Shown here: in pieces, positions 40,780-48,522 of the stretch | Position numbering within the stretch: the stretch's first letter is position 1 | Layout of the letters: every line of letters starts with the position of its first letter | Assembly (NCBI GenBank): GCA_021325515.1 | Contig: JAJPHC010000013.1 | Coordinates: 436,001 to 500,000 of the forward strand | DNA from: Acidobacteriota bacterium | GTDB taxonomy: Bacteria > Acidobacteriota > Thermoanaerobaculia > Gp7-AA8 | DNA: 64,000 nt | Direction of reading: 5' to 3' | Notes under the pieces: model-generated | Database searches by the model: none | Told to the model about the DNA's origin: nothing | The model's input: the letters and a program-made list of their open reading frames with translations, nothing else | Position numbers and translations under genes: made by a program

Positions 40780-40937
40780 GGGTCCCATCTCCTAAGAGCC
40801 ATCTGTTCCCCCATCTCTCTCCGGGGAAAACCGGGGTGGGTCCCATAGGGCGGGTCCCATCGGACAGAAACCCGACAGAAAAGCGACAGTTACGCGACAG
40901 TGACCCATTGACGAGCCCATGGGCGCGGGCCGATACT
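40780..40937 (+). promoter_or_regulatory. Late-gene control region
   Basis: Three GGGTCCCAT words (40780, 40838, 40852) are followed by four GACAG words starting at 40863, 40874, 40885 and 40896, exactly 11 bp apart. Eight bases after the last comes TTGACG (40908-40913), an 18-base spacer and GATACT (40932-40937). The late genes begin at 40948. Helically phased repeats against a -35 box suggest a phage activator of late transcription. Confidence 0.6.
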
Positions 40938-40947
40938 GAAGGGCGTC

Positions 40948-41493
40948 ATGTCGTCGGCGCACAAGCAAGCGATTGCTCACGAGATCGGAGAGATCGAGCA
41001 GTTCATCGGTCGTCCGCTTGGGGGCGTCACCATTCCGCGCACGCCTGCTCCAAGCGTGACGCTGAACGTTCTCGGCAGCAGACCGCCGCGCGGGCCGCAA
41101 GTCACGAGTCCGGACCCAAAAAAATGTGCTTGCGGAGGCACGGGGACCTACGGACGAAACACGGCGCCGGGCACGATCCTCACGACGGTCTGCGAATTCC
41201 ACGGTTTCTGGGGCGCGAAGTCGCCGCAGGAAGACTTCCTGCTCTCGATGATGCTGGCGGGCGCTCAGGCTGACGACCAAGAGGCGAAGCTGCGCTGCCT
41301 CGGAAGGCTGATCGAGATCGGGCCGCAGTACGTCGAGTGTGTCGGCTGCAATCACACGCTGAAGTGGCATGAGATGCGGAACCACGAGACGCGGAAGGGC
41401 GGGGCGGTCACCTGCACCTGCTGCCGCGGTCACATCACGGCGCATTACGTTCGGCTGGTTGAAGGAGTGGCAGATGCCTTTGCGCCGCGGTAG
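40948..41493 (+). CDS. First late gene; zinc-binding protein, unknown
   Basis: A 181-residue protein with a helical start (HKQAIAHEIGEIEQFIG) and two Cys/His clusters: CACGGTGTYG...CEFH and CVGCNHTLKWHEMRNH...CTCC. It lies right after the late promoter and overlaps the next gene by 20 bases. Unknown function. Confidence 0.65.
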   Translation: MSSAHKQAIAHEIGEIEQFIGRPLGGVTIPRTPAPSVTLNVLGSRPPRGPQVTSPDPKKCACGGTGTYGRNTAPGTILTTVCEFHGFWGAKSPQEDFLLSMMLAGAQADDQEAKLRCLGRLIEIGPQYVECVGCNHTLKWHEMRNHETRKGGAVTCTCCRGHITAHYVRLVEGVADAFAPR

Positions 41494-41677
41494 CGATCGG
41501 GCGACGATCTCGAGCAACATCCGCGAGATGTCGGATGCTGGATACCCGCAGAAGCAGGCGGTAGCTGCTGCGATGCGGACGGCGGATGCGGACGACAATT
41601 CGATGCCGCGGCCGGCTGTGAACCGAAAGAAGATGCTGAGGGACATGCGGAGACGCATGCTCGATCGTGTCGGCTGA
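41474..41677 (+). CDS. Small conserved phage protein
   Basis: A 67-residue protein: MPLRRGSDRATISSNIREM, then GYPQKQAVAAAM. This pattern is common in short phage proteins near structural genes; role unknown. AAGGAG precedes the ATG. Confidence 0.65.
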   Translation: MPLRRGSDRATISSNIREMSDAGYPQKQAVAAAMRTADADDNSMPRPAVNRKKMLRDMRRRMLDRVG

Positions 41678-41783
41678 GCGATGTGGGCCGATGTACATCG
41701 CTGTCTAGCACTTCGCGCAAAGGACCGCTCCTGCTCCGCAACCTTCGGCACCCGTCGCGCCCGCGGCGGCGAGTGAGTTGACG

Positions 41784-41996
41784 ATGCGGACGAAGATCGC
41801 GCATCCGCCGTACACCGATGAAGAACTCGGGCTGGAGACGTGGACCGAGAAGCTGCTCTATCGGTTCATCCTGGAGAAGAAGAAGCGCATCTCCGAGTTG
41901 CAGACGCAGGTGTCGCACGCTTTGCTCGGCGGCTTCTCTCTCGGTCTCGCGTCCGGCGTCGTGGTTGCCGCAGCAATTCGGCATTTTCTCGCATGA
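41784..41996 (+). CDS. Small C-terminal membrane-anchored protein
   Basis: A 70-residue protein with a coiled-coil-like middle (LLYRFILEKKKRISELQTQV) and a C-terminal hydrophobic span (GGFSLGLASGVVVAAAI). Unknown. Confidence 0.5.
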   Translation: MRTKIAHPPYTDEELGLETWTEKLLYRFILEKKKRISELQTQVSHALLGGFSLGLASGVVVAAAIRHFLA

Positions 41997-42015
41997 CCCC
42001 TTGACGCCTCGCTAA

Positions 42016-42036
42016 TTCGTATATACGTTATACGAA
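42016..42036. promoter_or_regulatory. lox-like palindrome before the second recombinase
   Basis: Perfect 8-bp arms TTCGTATA and TATACGAA around TACGT, ending 16 bases before the recombinase ATG. The arms equal the inner eight bases of the P1 loxP arms; the spacer is 5 bases against 8. A TTGACG at 42001 raises the alternative of an operator over the gene's own promoter. Confidence 0.55.
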
Positions 42037-42052
42037 ACGCGAGGTGATCATC

Positions 42053-42649
42053 ATGGGTTTCGGCGGCACAACGACGAAGGGGCAGCGGTTTCCGGTTGAG
42101 ATTCTGAATCCCGAGGAAGTGCAGGCGCTGATTGACAACGCATCGAAGCGCTTTGCGTCGGGCATTCGCGATCGTGCGTTGATCGCGACGCTGTATCGCG
42201 CGGGACTGCGCGTGAGCGAAGCGCTCGACCTGATGCCGAAAGACGTTGACCTCGTGAGCGGCGTCGTGCAGGTGCTCGATGGCAAAGGGCACAAGGCGCG
42301 CGTGGTCGCGGTGGACGATGGGACGCTCGAGCTGCTGCGGCGATGGATCGATGCCCGCACGAAGCGCGGGATCAACGGTAAGAACCGGCTCTTCTGCACG
42401 CTTGCAGGCGGCGAGCTATCGCGGGTGCAGGTGACGCAGCGGCTGAAAGCTCTCGCGGAGAAGGCGGGCATCGAGAAGCGTGTGCATCCGCATGGACTGC
42501 GGCACGCTCGCGCGGTTGATCTGGTGCGGCGCGGCGTGGCGATGCCGACGATTCAGGCTGCGCTCGGGCACACGTCGCTCGCGACGACTCAGACCTACGT
42601 GAATCACATCGCGCCCACCGCGGTGATCGATGCGATGAGGGAGGCGTGA
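42053..42649 (+). CDS. Second tyrosine recombinase (catalytic core, Xer-like)
   Basis: A 198-residue protein containing a complete catalytic domain and almost nothing else: Arg53 (GLRVSEALDL), Lys81, His147/Arg150 (HPHGLRH), His173 (LGHTS) and Tyr182 (TYVN). The N-terminal core-binding domain of XerC/D or phage integrases is missing. It starts at the ATG at 42053 behind GAGGTG. With the palindrome upstream it could resolve multimers or invert or circularise phage DNA; it is not the tRNA integrase. Confidence 0.88.
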   Translation: MGFGGTTTKGQRFPVEILNPEEVQALIDNASKRFASGIRDRALIATLYRAGLRVSEALDLMPKDVDLVSGVVQVLDGKGHKARVVAVDDGTLELLRRWIDARTKRGINGKNRLFCTLAGGELSRVQVTQRLKALAEKAGIEKRVHPHGLRHARAVDLVRRGVAMPTIQAALGHTSLATTQTYVNHIAPTAVIDAMREA

Positions 42650-42933
42650 TGGCGCGGCCAACTCGAGGGACCCCCGAAGATCCGATCGTGACGATCCTGT
42701 TCAAGGCGCTCGCATCCGAGCGCGACTGGCTCTTGCGTCAGCCAGGCGGGACGACGCAGACCATCCTCACCTGGATTCACCGCGGCCAACGCGCGGAGAA
42801 ACGGCGAGAAGCGCGGCGCGCGGCGGCCTGCTGCGTTCACGCGAAAACACGCCATCGGCAGCAATACGGCGAGCCTCACTCGGGCGCCTGCCGCGACTGC
42901 CCCTGCCAGAAATACCGGGCCGCCCTTCGCTGA
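42649..42933 (+). CDS. Small Cys/His-rich basic protein
   Basis: A 94-residue protein whose ATG overlaps the recombinase stop (TGATG). A helical half (DPIVTILFKALASERDWLL) precedes a basic tail with CC, H and CRDCPC. Coupled to the recombinase, so perhaps an accessory DNA-binding factor; unproven. Confidence 0.55.
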   Translation: MARPTRGTPEDPIVTILFKALASERDWLLRQPGGTTQTILTWIHRGQRAEKRREARRAAACCVHAKTRHRQQYGEPHSGACRDCPCQKYRAALR

Positions 42934-42937
42934 ACTG

Positions 42938-42967
42938 TTGACAGCATCATAGGTAAGCGTGCATTCT
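42938..42967 (+). promoter_or_regulatory. Possible promoter upstream of parS and lysis genes
   Basis: A perfect TTGACA at 42938-42943, an 18-base spacer and a weak CATTCT. Confidence 0.25.
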
Positions 42968-43006
42968 TGCCGCAATTGCGTGACAGCAGCGGCTCGGGAG
43001 AGCCCT

Positions 43007-43022
43007 TGTTCCACGTGGAACG
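43007..43022. promoter_or_regulatory. parS-like site
   Basis: TGTTCCACGTGGAACG: 15 of 16 positions agree with the chromosomal ParB site TGTTCCACGTGGAACA, and the inner 14 bases are a perfect palindrome. It lies in the 181-base gap between the recombinase group and the endolysin. No parA or parB gene is visible in the window. Confidence 0.7.
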
Positions 43023-43114
43023 GTCAACAGGTCACCACCGAAACCAAACGAAGGACACACCCCGCGGAGCGGAGGGCTTGACCTTCGACCGCGACTCGGA
43101 GGCCGGACACAGCC

Positions 43115-43567
43115 GTGGCGTCAAGGGATCTCACGCAGGCAGACCCGCAGCTTCAGAAGTTCTTCGAAGCAGTGAAAGACACGTTCGCGCGTGAGTTTGT
43201 GGACGGCGGGTACACCATCCGGCTCACCTGCGTTTACCGCAGCCCGCAAGAACAGAACACGATCTTCAAGCTCGCTGAAGGCCGCACGCAAATCGACGGC
43301 ATCACGAAGCTCGGGAAACACAACGTCATTCCGTCTCAGGCGATCGACTTCGGCGTGTTCGACGCTCGCGGGCGCTACATCGACGAGATCCCCGCGTTCA
43401 ACCCGGTTCTGCGCAAGGCGCTCTACGCGTTCGTCGGTCACACCGCGATGCTGCAGGGCTTTCGGTGGGGCGGCGACTGGAATAGCAACGAAGTGCCGGT
43501 CGACGTCGATCCGGCTGAGCATCTGAACGACCCGTACCACATCGAGACCAGGGGAACCGACGCATGA
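43115..43567 (+). CDS. M15 family peptidoglycan peptidase (endolysin)
   Basis: A 150-residue VanY/M15-type L,D or D,D-peptidase. CVYRSPQEQNTIF, the zinc ligands His69 and Asp78 (GKHNVIPSQAIDFG) and His142 (DPYHIE) are in place, with GFRWGGDWN before the last. It lacks a signal peptide, so a holin is needed. It starts at GTG 43115 and overlaps the next gene by four bases. Confidence 0.88.
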   Translation: MASRDLTQADPQLQKFFEAVKDTFAREFVDGGYTIRLTCVYRSPQEQNTIFKLAEGRTQIDGITKLGKHNVIPSQAIDFGVFDARGRYIDEIPAFNPVLRKALYAFVGHTAMLQGFRWGGDWNSNEVPVDVDPAEHLNDPYHIETRGTDA

Positions 43568-43812
43568 AGACCTCGCTTTCGACGACGCTGGTGATCATCG
43601 CGACACTGATGGCGGTCGGCGGATACCTCGAGCGTGTTCCGACCGGCGCGGACCTCCTCACGCCGCATTACATCGGCGGCTTCCTGAAGGTCGTGGCCGG
43701 AACCCTTCTCGCTGGCCTGAGCGGATCCCCGATTCAGGCTCTCATCGACAAGCTCTCTGCTGGCAACAGCTCGACGAGCAATAACACATCGAAAAACGAC
43801 GGAACGGAATGA
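43564..43812 (+). CDS. Holin candidate
   Basis: An 82-residue protein with two hydrophobic stretches (TLVIIATLMAVGGYL and YIGGFLKVVAGTLLAGL) and a polar, charged tail, overlapping the endolysin stop. Size, topology and position fit a class II holin. Confidence 0.6.
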   Translation: MKTSLSTTLVIIATLMAVGGYLERVPTGADLLTPHYIGGFLKVVAGTLLAGLSGSPIQALIDKLSAGNSSTSNNTSKNDGTE

Positions 43813-43816
43813 TCAC

Positions 43817-44068
43817 ATGACGATCTTCAGAAAGATTCTTGCCTTCATCCTCGGTCATCGAGCGCAGATCGAAGTGATCGCGCAGCAGGTATTCGACAAG
43901 CTCGGCGGCGACATCCTCACGATCTCGGCCGACGAGCGACGCAATCGCATTGTCGCGCTGACGAAGTCGTTCATCGCGACGAGGTATCCCGAGTTCGCCG
44001 GCTACTCGGACGTGGTGATCGATCTGGTCGTCGCGAAGGTTCGCGATGTGCTGCGGGGTCACCCGTAA
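43817..44068 (+). CDS. Small protein after the lysis genes
   Basis: An 83-residue protein with a hydrophobic start (IFRKILAFILG) and an amphipathic helical body. A lysis accessory or membrane-associated protein is possible; no family recognised. Confidence 0.5.
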   Translation: MTIFRKILAFILGHRAQIEVIAQQVFDKLGGDILTISADERRNRIVALTKSFIATRYPEFAGYSDVVIDLVVAKVRDVLRGHP

Positions 44069-44410
44069 ATGGCGGCGACGTACACCGTCACGAGCGGATC
44101 ACCAACCCCGTGGATGGATCTCACGGGATTGACGGAGTCGTTCACGCTCAACGGGAAGAACATCTCGGCCGGGACGATCCTCCTGGAAACCTCACATGAC
44201 ATCACGTCATCGAAGGCCGACGCGGTCACCATTCAGAGCTTTTCGGCTGACTTCGCGAAAGTGATCACGAAGCCGATGCCGCGATATCTCCGGCTTCGCG
44301 CGACCTCGGGACAGTGGGTCGTCGGGTTCGGCCGCAGCGCAGACCTGAAAGGCAATTTCGTGGACGTGCCGGTGCAGGGAGCATCGAGCACGCCGAGCGG
44401 CTCATTCTGA
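44069..44410 (+). CDS. Small phage structural protein (beta-rich)
   Basis: A 113-residue beta-rich protein (TYTVTSGSPTPWMDLTG, RYLRLRATSGQWVVGF), like small phage virion or tail-decoration proteins. The ATG directly follows the previous TAA. Confidence 0.5.
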   Translation: MAATYTVTSGSPTPWMDLTGLTESFTLNGKNISAGTILLETSHDITSSKADAVTIQSFSADFAKVITKPMPRYLRLRATSGQWVVGFGRSADLKGNFVDVPVQGASSTPSGSF

Positions 44411-44411
44411 G

Positions 44412-45875
44412 ATGAACGCGCTGGCAAATTGGCTGCCGTCGAATCAGCTCGAAGCGATCAGCGGATCGGCCTCTTCAACGTTTCCGTTCCTGAACGTGAA
44501 GGATTACGGCGCATTGGGCGACGGCGTCACCGACGACACGGCTGCCATTCAAGCGGCGATCGCCGTGAGCGGGCCTCACGCCGTCATCTTCGGCGCCGGC
44601 ACTTTCCTCGTCACCGACACAATCAACATCACGCAGTCGCGCGTGAACGTTTACGGCGCCGGCGAGCAGTCGACGATCATCAAGTTTCAGCCTCTCGCGG
44701 GCGGAAAGTCCGTCTTCAAGCTCGCCAACACGCTCGCGCAGATCTCGATCATCGGGTTCGGGTTCACATCGACCGACACCACGCTCCAGAAAATCATGAT
44801 CGAGACCACGAACAACGAGGAAGTCGAGATCGCTCACATCGCCTCGGCCGACACGGCGTGGACCGGAGCAACGAGCGAGGGTATTCGCTCGCATGGCCGG
44901 CAGTTCCTTCACATCCACGATGTGACGATCTCGACGGATCTGCCGATTCACTTCATGCAGAACACGACGGCTCCGGGGATCGACTGCGATCACTATCGCC
45001 TCGGCCCGAGCCTGTATCTCATCGCCAACAACAACCCGAACATCTTGATCGATCCGGCCGCGATCGTGAACAACCTCACGATCGACGGATTCTCGTTCAA
45101 CAGGGGCACGAACGGACTTGTCTTCGCAGGCACTGCCGCCTCCGCCGGCAACACGATCACGATCGCGAATGGACGTTGGGAGCAACAGCAGGGCGGTACC
45201 GGATGGCTGATCGATATCTCCGGCACGGAGTTGATCAACGGCCTGAAGATCGATCAGGTCTACGGCGTGGTCGGAGCGAAATTCATTCGCCTCCGCAACG
45301 TCACCTTTGCAACGCTCTCGAATTGCTTCTACGTCGGTACGTCAACCTCGCTCGACGTCGACTCGACTGTCTTCGCGCTGGTCCTCACAAACTTCTACGG
45401 AGGCGCCACCGGATCCGGCGCGAATGCTTCGCTCGCAGGACAGACTCAGATTTCCGGCGACGAAGTGAACACGCTCAGCGTTCCTGTAAACGCTCGCTAC
45501 AAGTCGACCGACGCGGGATCAGTGAATTCGCGCTTCAGCGTCCTCAACGACGTGAATATGCGCGCGTTCACCGGGACCATCGCGAACGGCGCGACGGTCA
45601 ACCTGTGGGCCGATTTCGCGGGCACTGAAAAGGGCGTCATCTTCATCATCGCGGCGCGAAACAACACGACGGGAGCGCCCGAGGGCGGAATTGTCGTCTC
45701 GACAGGCACCGCCTCCGGTTCGTCATTCCTCGCCTCGAACACAACGAACTTCTCCCTCGCTGCAGGCGCTGGCAAGTTGTCTCTCACGTGGGGCAACTCA
45801 ACAAACATGCAATTCACGAATCAGCTCGCCGCCGGTGCTACGGCGACGTACTCGGTCTTGATGCTCTGGAAATGA
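44412..45875 (+). CDS. Pectate-lyase-fold tailspike
   Basis: A 487-residue protein. FLNVKDYGALGDGVTDDTAA near residue 27 opens a right-handed beta-helix of the Pectate_lyase_3 type, and the rest is repeating short strands up to a C-terminal beta cap. In phages these are tailspikes that bind or cut capsule or O-antigen. Catalytic residues cannot be told by eye. Confidence 0.85.
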   Translation: MNALANWLPSNQLEAISGSASSTFPFLNVKDYGALGDGVTDDTAAIQAAIAVSGPHAVIFGAGTFLVTDTINITQSRVNVYGAGEQSTIIKFQPLAGGKSVFKLANTLAQISIIGFGFTSTDTTLQKIMIETTNNEEVEIAHIASADTAWTGATSEGIRSHGRQFLHIHDVTISTDLPIHFMQNTTAPGIDCDHYRLGPSLYLIANNNPNILIDPAAIVNNLTIDGFSFNRGTNGLVFAGTAASAGNTITIANGRWEQQQGGTGWLIDISGTELINGLKIDQVYGVVGAKFIRLRNVTFATLSNCFYVGTSTSLDVDSTVFALVLTNFYGGATGSGANASLAGQTQISGDEVNTLSVPVNARYKSTDAGSVNSRFSVLNDVNMRAFTGTIANGATVNLWADFAGTEKGVIFIIAARNNTTGAPEGGIVVSTGTASGSSFLASNTTNFSLAAGAGKLSLTWGNSTNMQFTNQLAAGATATYSVLMLWK

Positions 45876-45885
45876 AGGAATCGGT

Positions 45886-47514
45886 ATGACGACGTGGAAG
45901 CGGTGGATCTGTTTCGCGAGTCTTCTTTTTATGGCTCAGAGGACGTACGGCGATACTACGTTCATTCGCTCAGCATTGAGCCGCGCGCTGGCCGACACTC
46001 TCTATGCTCCGCTGACGCGGACGATCTCGACCACGGCGCCTCTCGGTGGCGGCGGGGATCTATCCGCCGATCGCACGCTCACGTGCACGACGTGCGCAAC
46101 GTCGGCGAACAATCTTTCGTTTTTCTCGGCAACATCGTCAGCCCAGCTCCTCGGGGTGCTGAACGACGAAACAGGCACCGGCCTCGCCGTCTTCAACAAT
46201 GGACCGACGTTCATCGCTCCGATTCTCGGCACGCCGGCATCAGGCGTGATGACAAACGTAACCGGAACAGCGGCTGGCCTCACGGCAGGCACCGCGACTA
46301 ACGCGGTGAACGTCGGGATCACGGACGACACGACGACCAACGCCACGATGTACCCGTTGTGGGTCACGGCGTCGAGCGGAAACGTGCCCGCGAAGGTCTC
46401 GTCGACGAAGCTCAACTACAACCCTTCGACCGGAACGATCACCGCGACGGTGGGCAACTCCGCAGGCATCGTGGTTCGAAGCGCGAATGCTTGTTTCTTC
46501 GATGTCGGACGCACAAGCAACGCGAGCTGGAGACTCTCGACCGACTTCAACACAGCGGACACATTCGAGCTCCTGGGCGGCACGGGCGGCGGCGCTGCGA
46601 GCACGCAGCTCCTCGCGGCTACGACCGCGGGCAGCTTCACATTGCGCGGCGGCCTAACCCTCGGCAGCACCGCTCAAGTTCTTCCGGCATACACGACCAC
46701 AGGCGCCGATTTCGCCATTCTCGCGCGATCGATCACTGATTCGACGAGCAGTGGAACGGTGGCTGTGAACGCGGTAAACGCCATCGGCATACCGACGCTT
46801 CTCGCTTCGAGCGCGACGACGTACACGGACAGCTCGACACTTCAGTTGAACGGGCCTCCAGTCGCGTCTACAAATGTCACGCAGACACGCGCGCACACGC
46901 TCTCGATCGTGGACTCGACGAGCGCGGCTTCCTCGATCACAGGCGGTCTCGTCGTAGCAGCGACTTTGGGCACTGCAGCAACGTCTGTCGGAATCGGCGG
47001 TGGCAACGTGATCGCGGGCGGAAACATCACCGCAGCCGGAACCGCCTCGATCGGCTCGTCGGCTCAGTTCGTGGTGAACGCGTCTGGACTCCCGACGAAG
47101 ATCAACAACCTGAGCACCGCGGGAGAGGGCGCGCCGATCATTCTCGGTCTGACGTCACAGAAAGCGGAAACTGGCAGCGCTGACGCCAACGTGCTTACGG
47201 TTACTCCGGCCGCAGCAGTCGGAAACTACCGTGTCTGCACCGCGATCTCAGTCGCTTCGGCCACGTCCGGTGTCATCAGCTGGACCCTCAGTTGGACCGA
47301 CTCAAACGGCAACGCTCAATCGAACATCGCACAGCAAATTTTCCAAATGGGCACCGCGGCGCCGAATACCACGTTCACCACAAGCGCAGCTGGCAACTAC
47401 TACGGCTGCGCAATGATCGACGTGAACAACGGTGCAGCGAACATCGTCGTCAAATGGGTTGGCGGCGGGACCACGTCCGCAAAGATGACTGCCAGCGTGG
47501 AGCGCCTTAACTGA
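45886..47514 (+). CDS. Tail fibre-like repetitive protein with signal-peptide-like start
   Basis: A 542-residue Thr/Ala/Ser/Gly-rich protein with phrases typical of tail fibres: APLGGGGDLSADRTLTC and FNNGPTFIAPILGTPASG. Unusually it opens with a signal-like sequence (WKRWICFASLLFMAQRTYG). It overlaps no neighbour and follows the tailspike by 10 bases. It probably forms a trimeric fibre. Confidence 0.75.
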   Translation: MTTWKRWICFASLLFMAQRTYGDTTFIRSALSRALADTLYAPLTRTISTTAPLGGGGDLSADRTLTCTTCATSANNLSFFSATSSAQLLGVLNDETGTGLAVFNNGPTFIAPILGTPASGVMTNVTGTAAGLTAGTATNAVNVGITDDTTTNATMYPLWVTASSGNVPAKVSSTKLNYNPSTGTITATVGNSAGIVVRSANACFFDVGRTSNASWRLSTDFNTADTFELLGGTGGGAASTQLLAATTAGSFTLRGGLTLGSTAQVLPAYTTTGADFAILARSITDSTSSGTVAVNAVNAIGIPTLLASSATTYTDSSTLQLNGPPVASTNVTQTRAHTLSIVDSTSAASSITGGLVVAATLGTAATSVGIGGGNVIAGGNITAAGTASIGSSAQFVVNASGLPTKINNLSTAGEGAPIILGLTSQKAETGSADANVLTVTPAAAVGNYRVCTAISVASATSGVISWTLSWTDSNGNAQSNIAQQIFQMGTAAPNTTFTTSAAGNYYGCAMIDVNNGAANIVVKWVGGGTTSAKMTASVERLN

Positions 47515-47555
47515 CATGAACATCGAAACCGGAATCCTGCCGTAAGGAGTGACCA

Positions 47556-47864
47556 ATGGGCCTGCAAACAGTTCTCGAAGCGGCATACCAGGGCTACGGA
47601 ACGACGCGGCTAAATGGCGCGGGTCCATTGGCGGACGCCGCGTTGACCGCGCTCCTGACGATTCCAACGACGGTGAGCGGCGCAGACATTCAGGTGATCA
47701 CCGGGCCGATCTACTACGAAAACGACGGGACTGCGGCCGACGCGACGACAACGCAGGTCAATGGCGGCGAGACGCTACGTATCCGCAATGCGCGCGCTCT
47801 TCTCAGCACGCTGCATCTGTACGCACCCGGCGCCTATGACATCCGCGTGACTCTCTGGGGGTAA
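47556..47864 (+). CDS. Small phage structural protein
   Basis: A 102-residue beta-rich protein (LTIPTTVSGADIQVITG, LHLYAPGAYDIRVTLWG) behind TAAGGAGTG. Perhaps a virion decoration or fibre cap; no family recognised. Confidence 0.55.
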   Translation: MGLQTVLEAAYQGYGTTRLNGAGPLADAALTALLTIPTTVSGADIQVITGPIYYENDGTAADATTTQVNGGETLRIRNARALLSTLHLYAPGAYDIRVTLWG

Positions 47865-47866
47865 AC

Positions 47867-48103
47867 GTGATCGGACTGATTGAAGGACGCGCGGTTCACT
47901 ATGTCGGCGAAAGCGGCGAGCACTATGCCGCCACGATCGTGCATGTGCACTCAGTGAACGGCGTGCACACGAGCGATGGGAAGGTGAACCTCTTCGTGCC
48001 GCCGCGCAATGCTTCCGAAGATGCGCGGGTAGCGGAGTCTGTCTCGTTCTCGACGCGCAAGCACATCGGCACGTGGCACTGGCCGGAAAGAGTGGAGGCG
48101 TAA
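47867..48103 (+). CDS. Small conserved phage protein, unknown
   Basis: A 78-residue protein from GTG 47867 (GRAVHYVGESGEHYAATIVH, ending HIGTWHWPE). Proteins with this His-rich beta pattern are common near phage terminases; function unknown. Confidence 0.6.
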   Translation: MIGLIEGRAVHYVGESGEHYAATIVHVHSVNGVHTSDGKVNLFVPPRNASEDARVAESVSFSTRKHIGTWHWPERVEA

Positions 48104-48522
48104 TGCCGCGACCAAAGAAATCAGCGGAGATCGTCACGCGCACGTTCTACCTCGATGCCGATGGCGCCGAGGTTGAAGTGACGGTGAAGGGACCGCGCAA
48201 GGCAGTTCGCCTATCAGCGAGCGATACATCGCTCTTCATCGTGACCGGCGAAACCGCGCTGCCGCAGGAAATAGGAGCGCCGCAGCGACCAGCAGCGATC
48301 GGCTACGTCGATGCGCCGCCCGTTGTTCCGTCCACCAACAGAGATTTGCCTGCGCACCTGCAAGGCCGCTTCGCGGAGCTGCAGGCGCAAGGCCGTGCAC
48401 AGCGAGAATCCACACCGTCGCAGGGACCGACCGCCGCTGAAAAGCAGCAGGCGATTCTCGATGACATCGGCGCACCTGACCTGCTGAAGGAACTTCAGGA
48501 GATGACGATCCCGGATGCCTAA
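48103..48522 (+). CDS. Protein in the small-terminase position
   Basis: A 139-residue protein from the ATG at 48103 (overlapping the previous stop). A basic start (MPRPKKSAEIVTRTFYLD), a Pro/Ala linker and a helical end (AEKQQAILDDIGAPDLLKEL). It overlaps terL by eight bases. Position suggests a small terminase or accessory, but there is no clear HTH. Confidence 0.5.
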   Translation: MPRPKKSAEIVTRTFYLDADGAEVEVTVKGPRKAVRLSASDTSLFIVTGETALPQEIGAPQRPAAIGYVDAPPVVPSTNRDLPAHLQGRFAELQAQGRAQRESTPSQGPTAAEKQQAILDDIGAPDLLKELQEMTIPDA

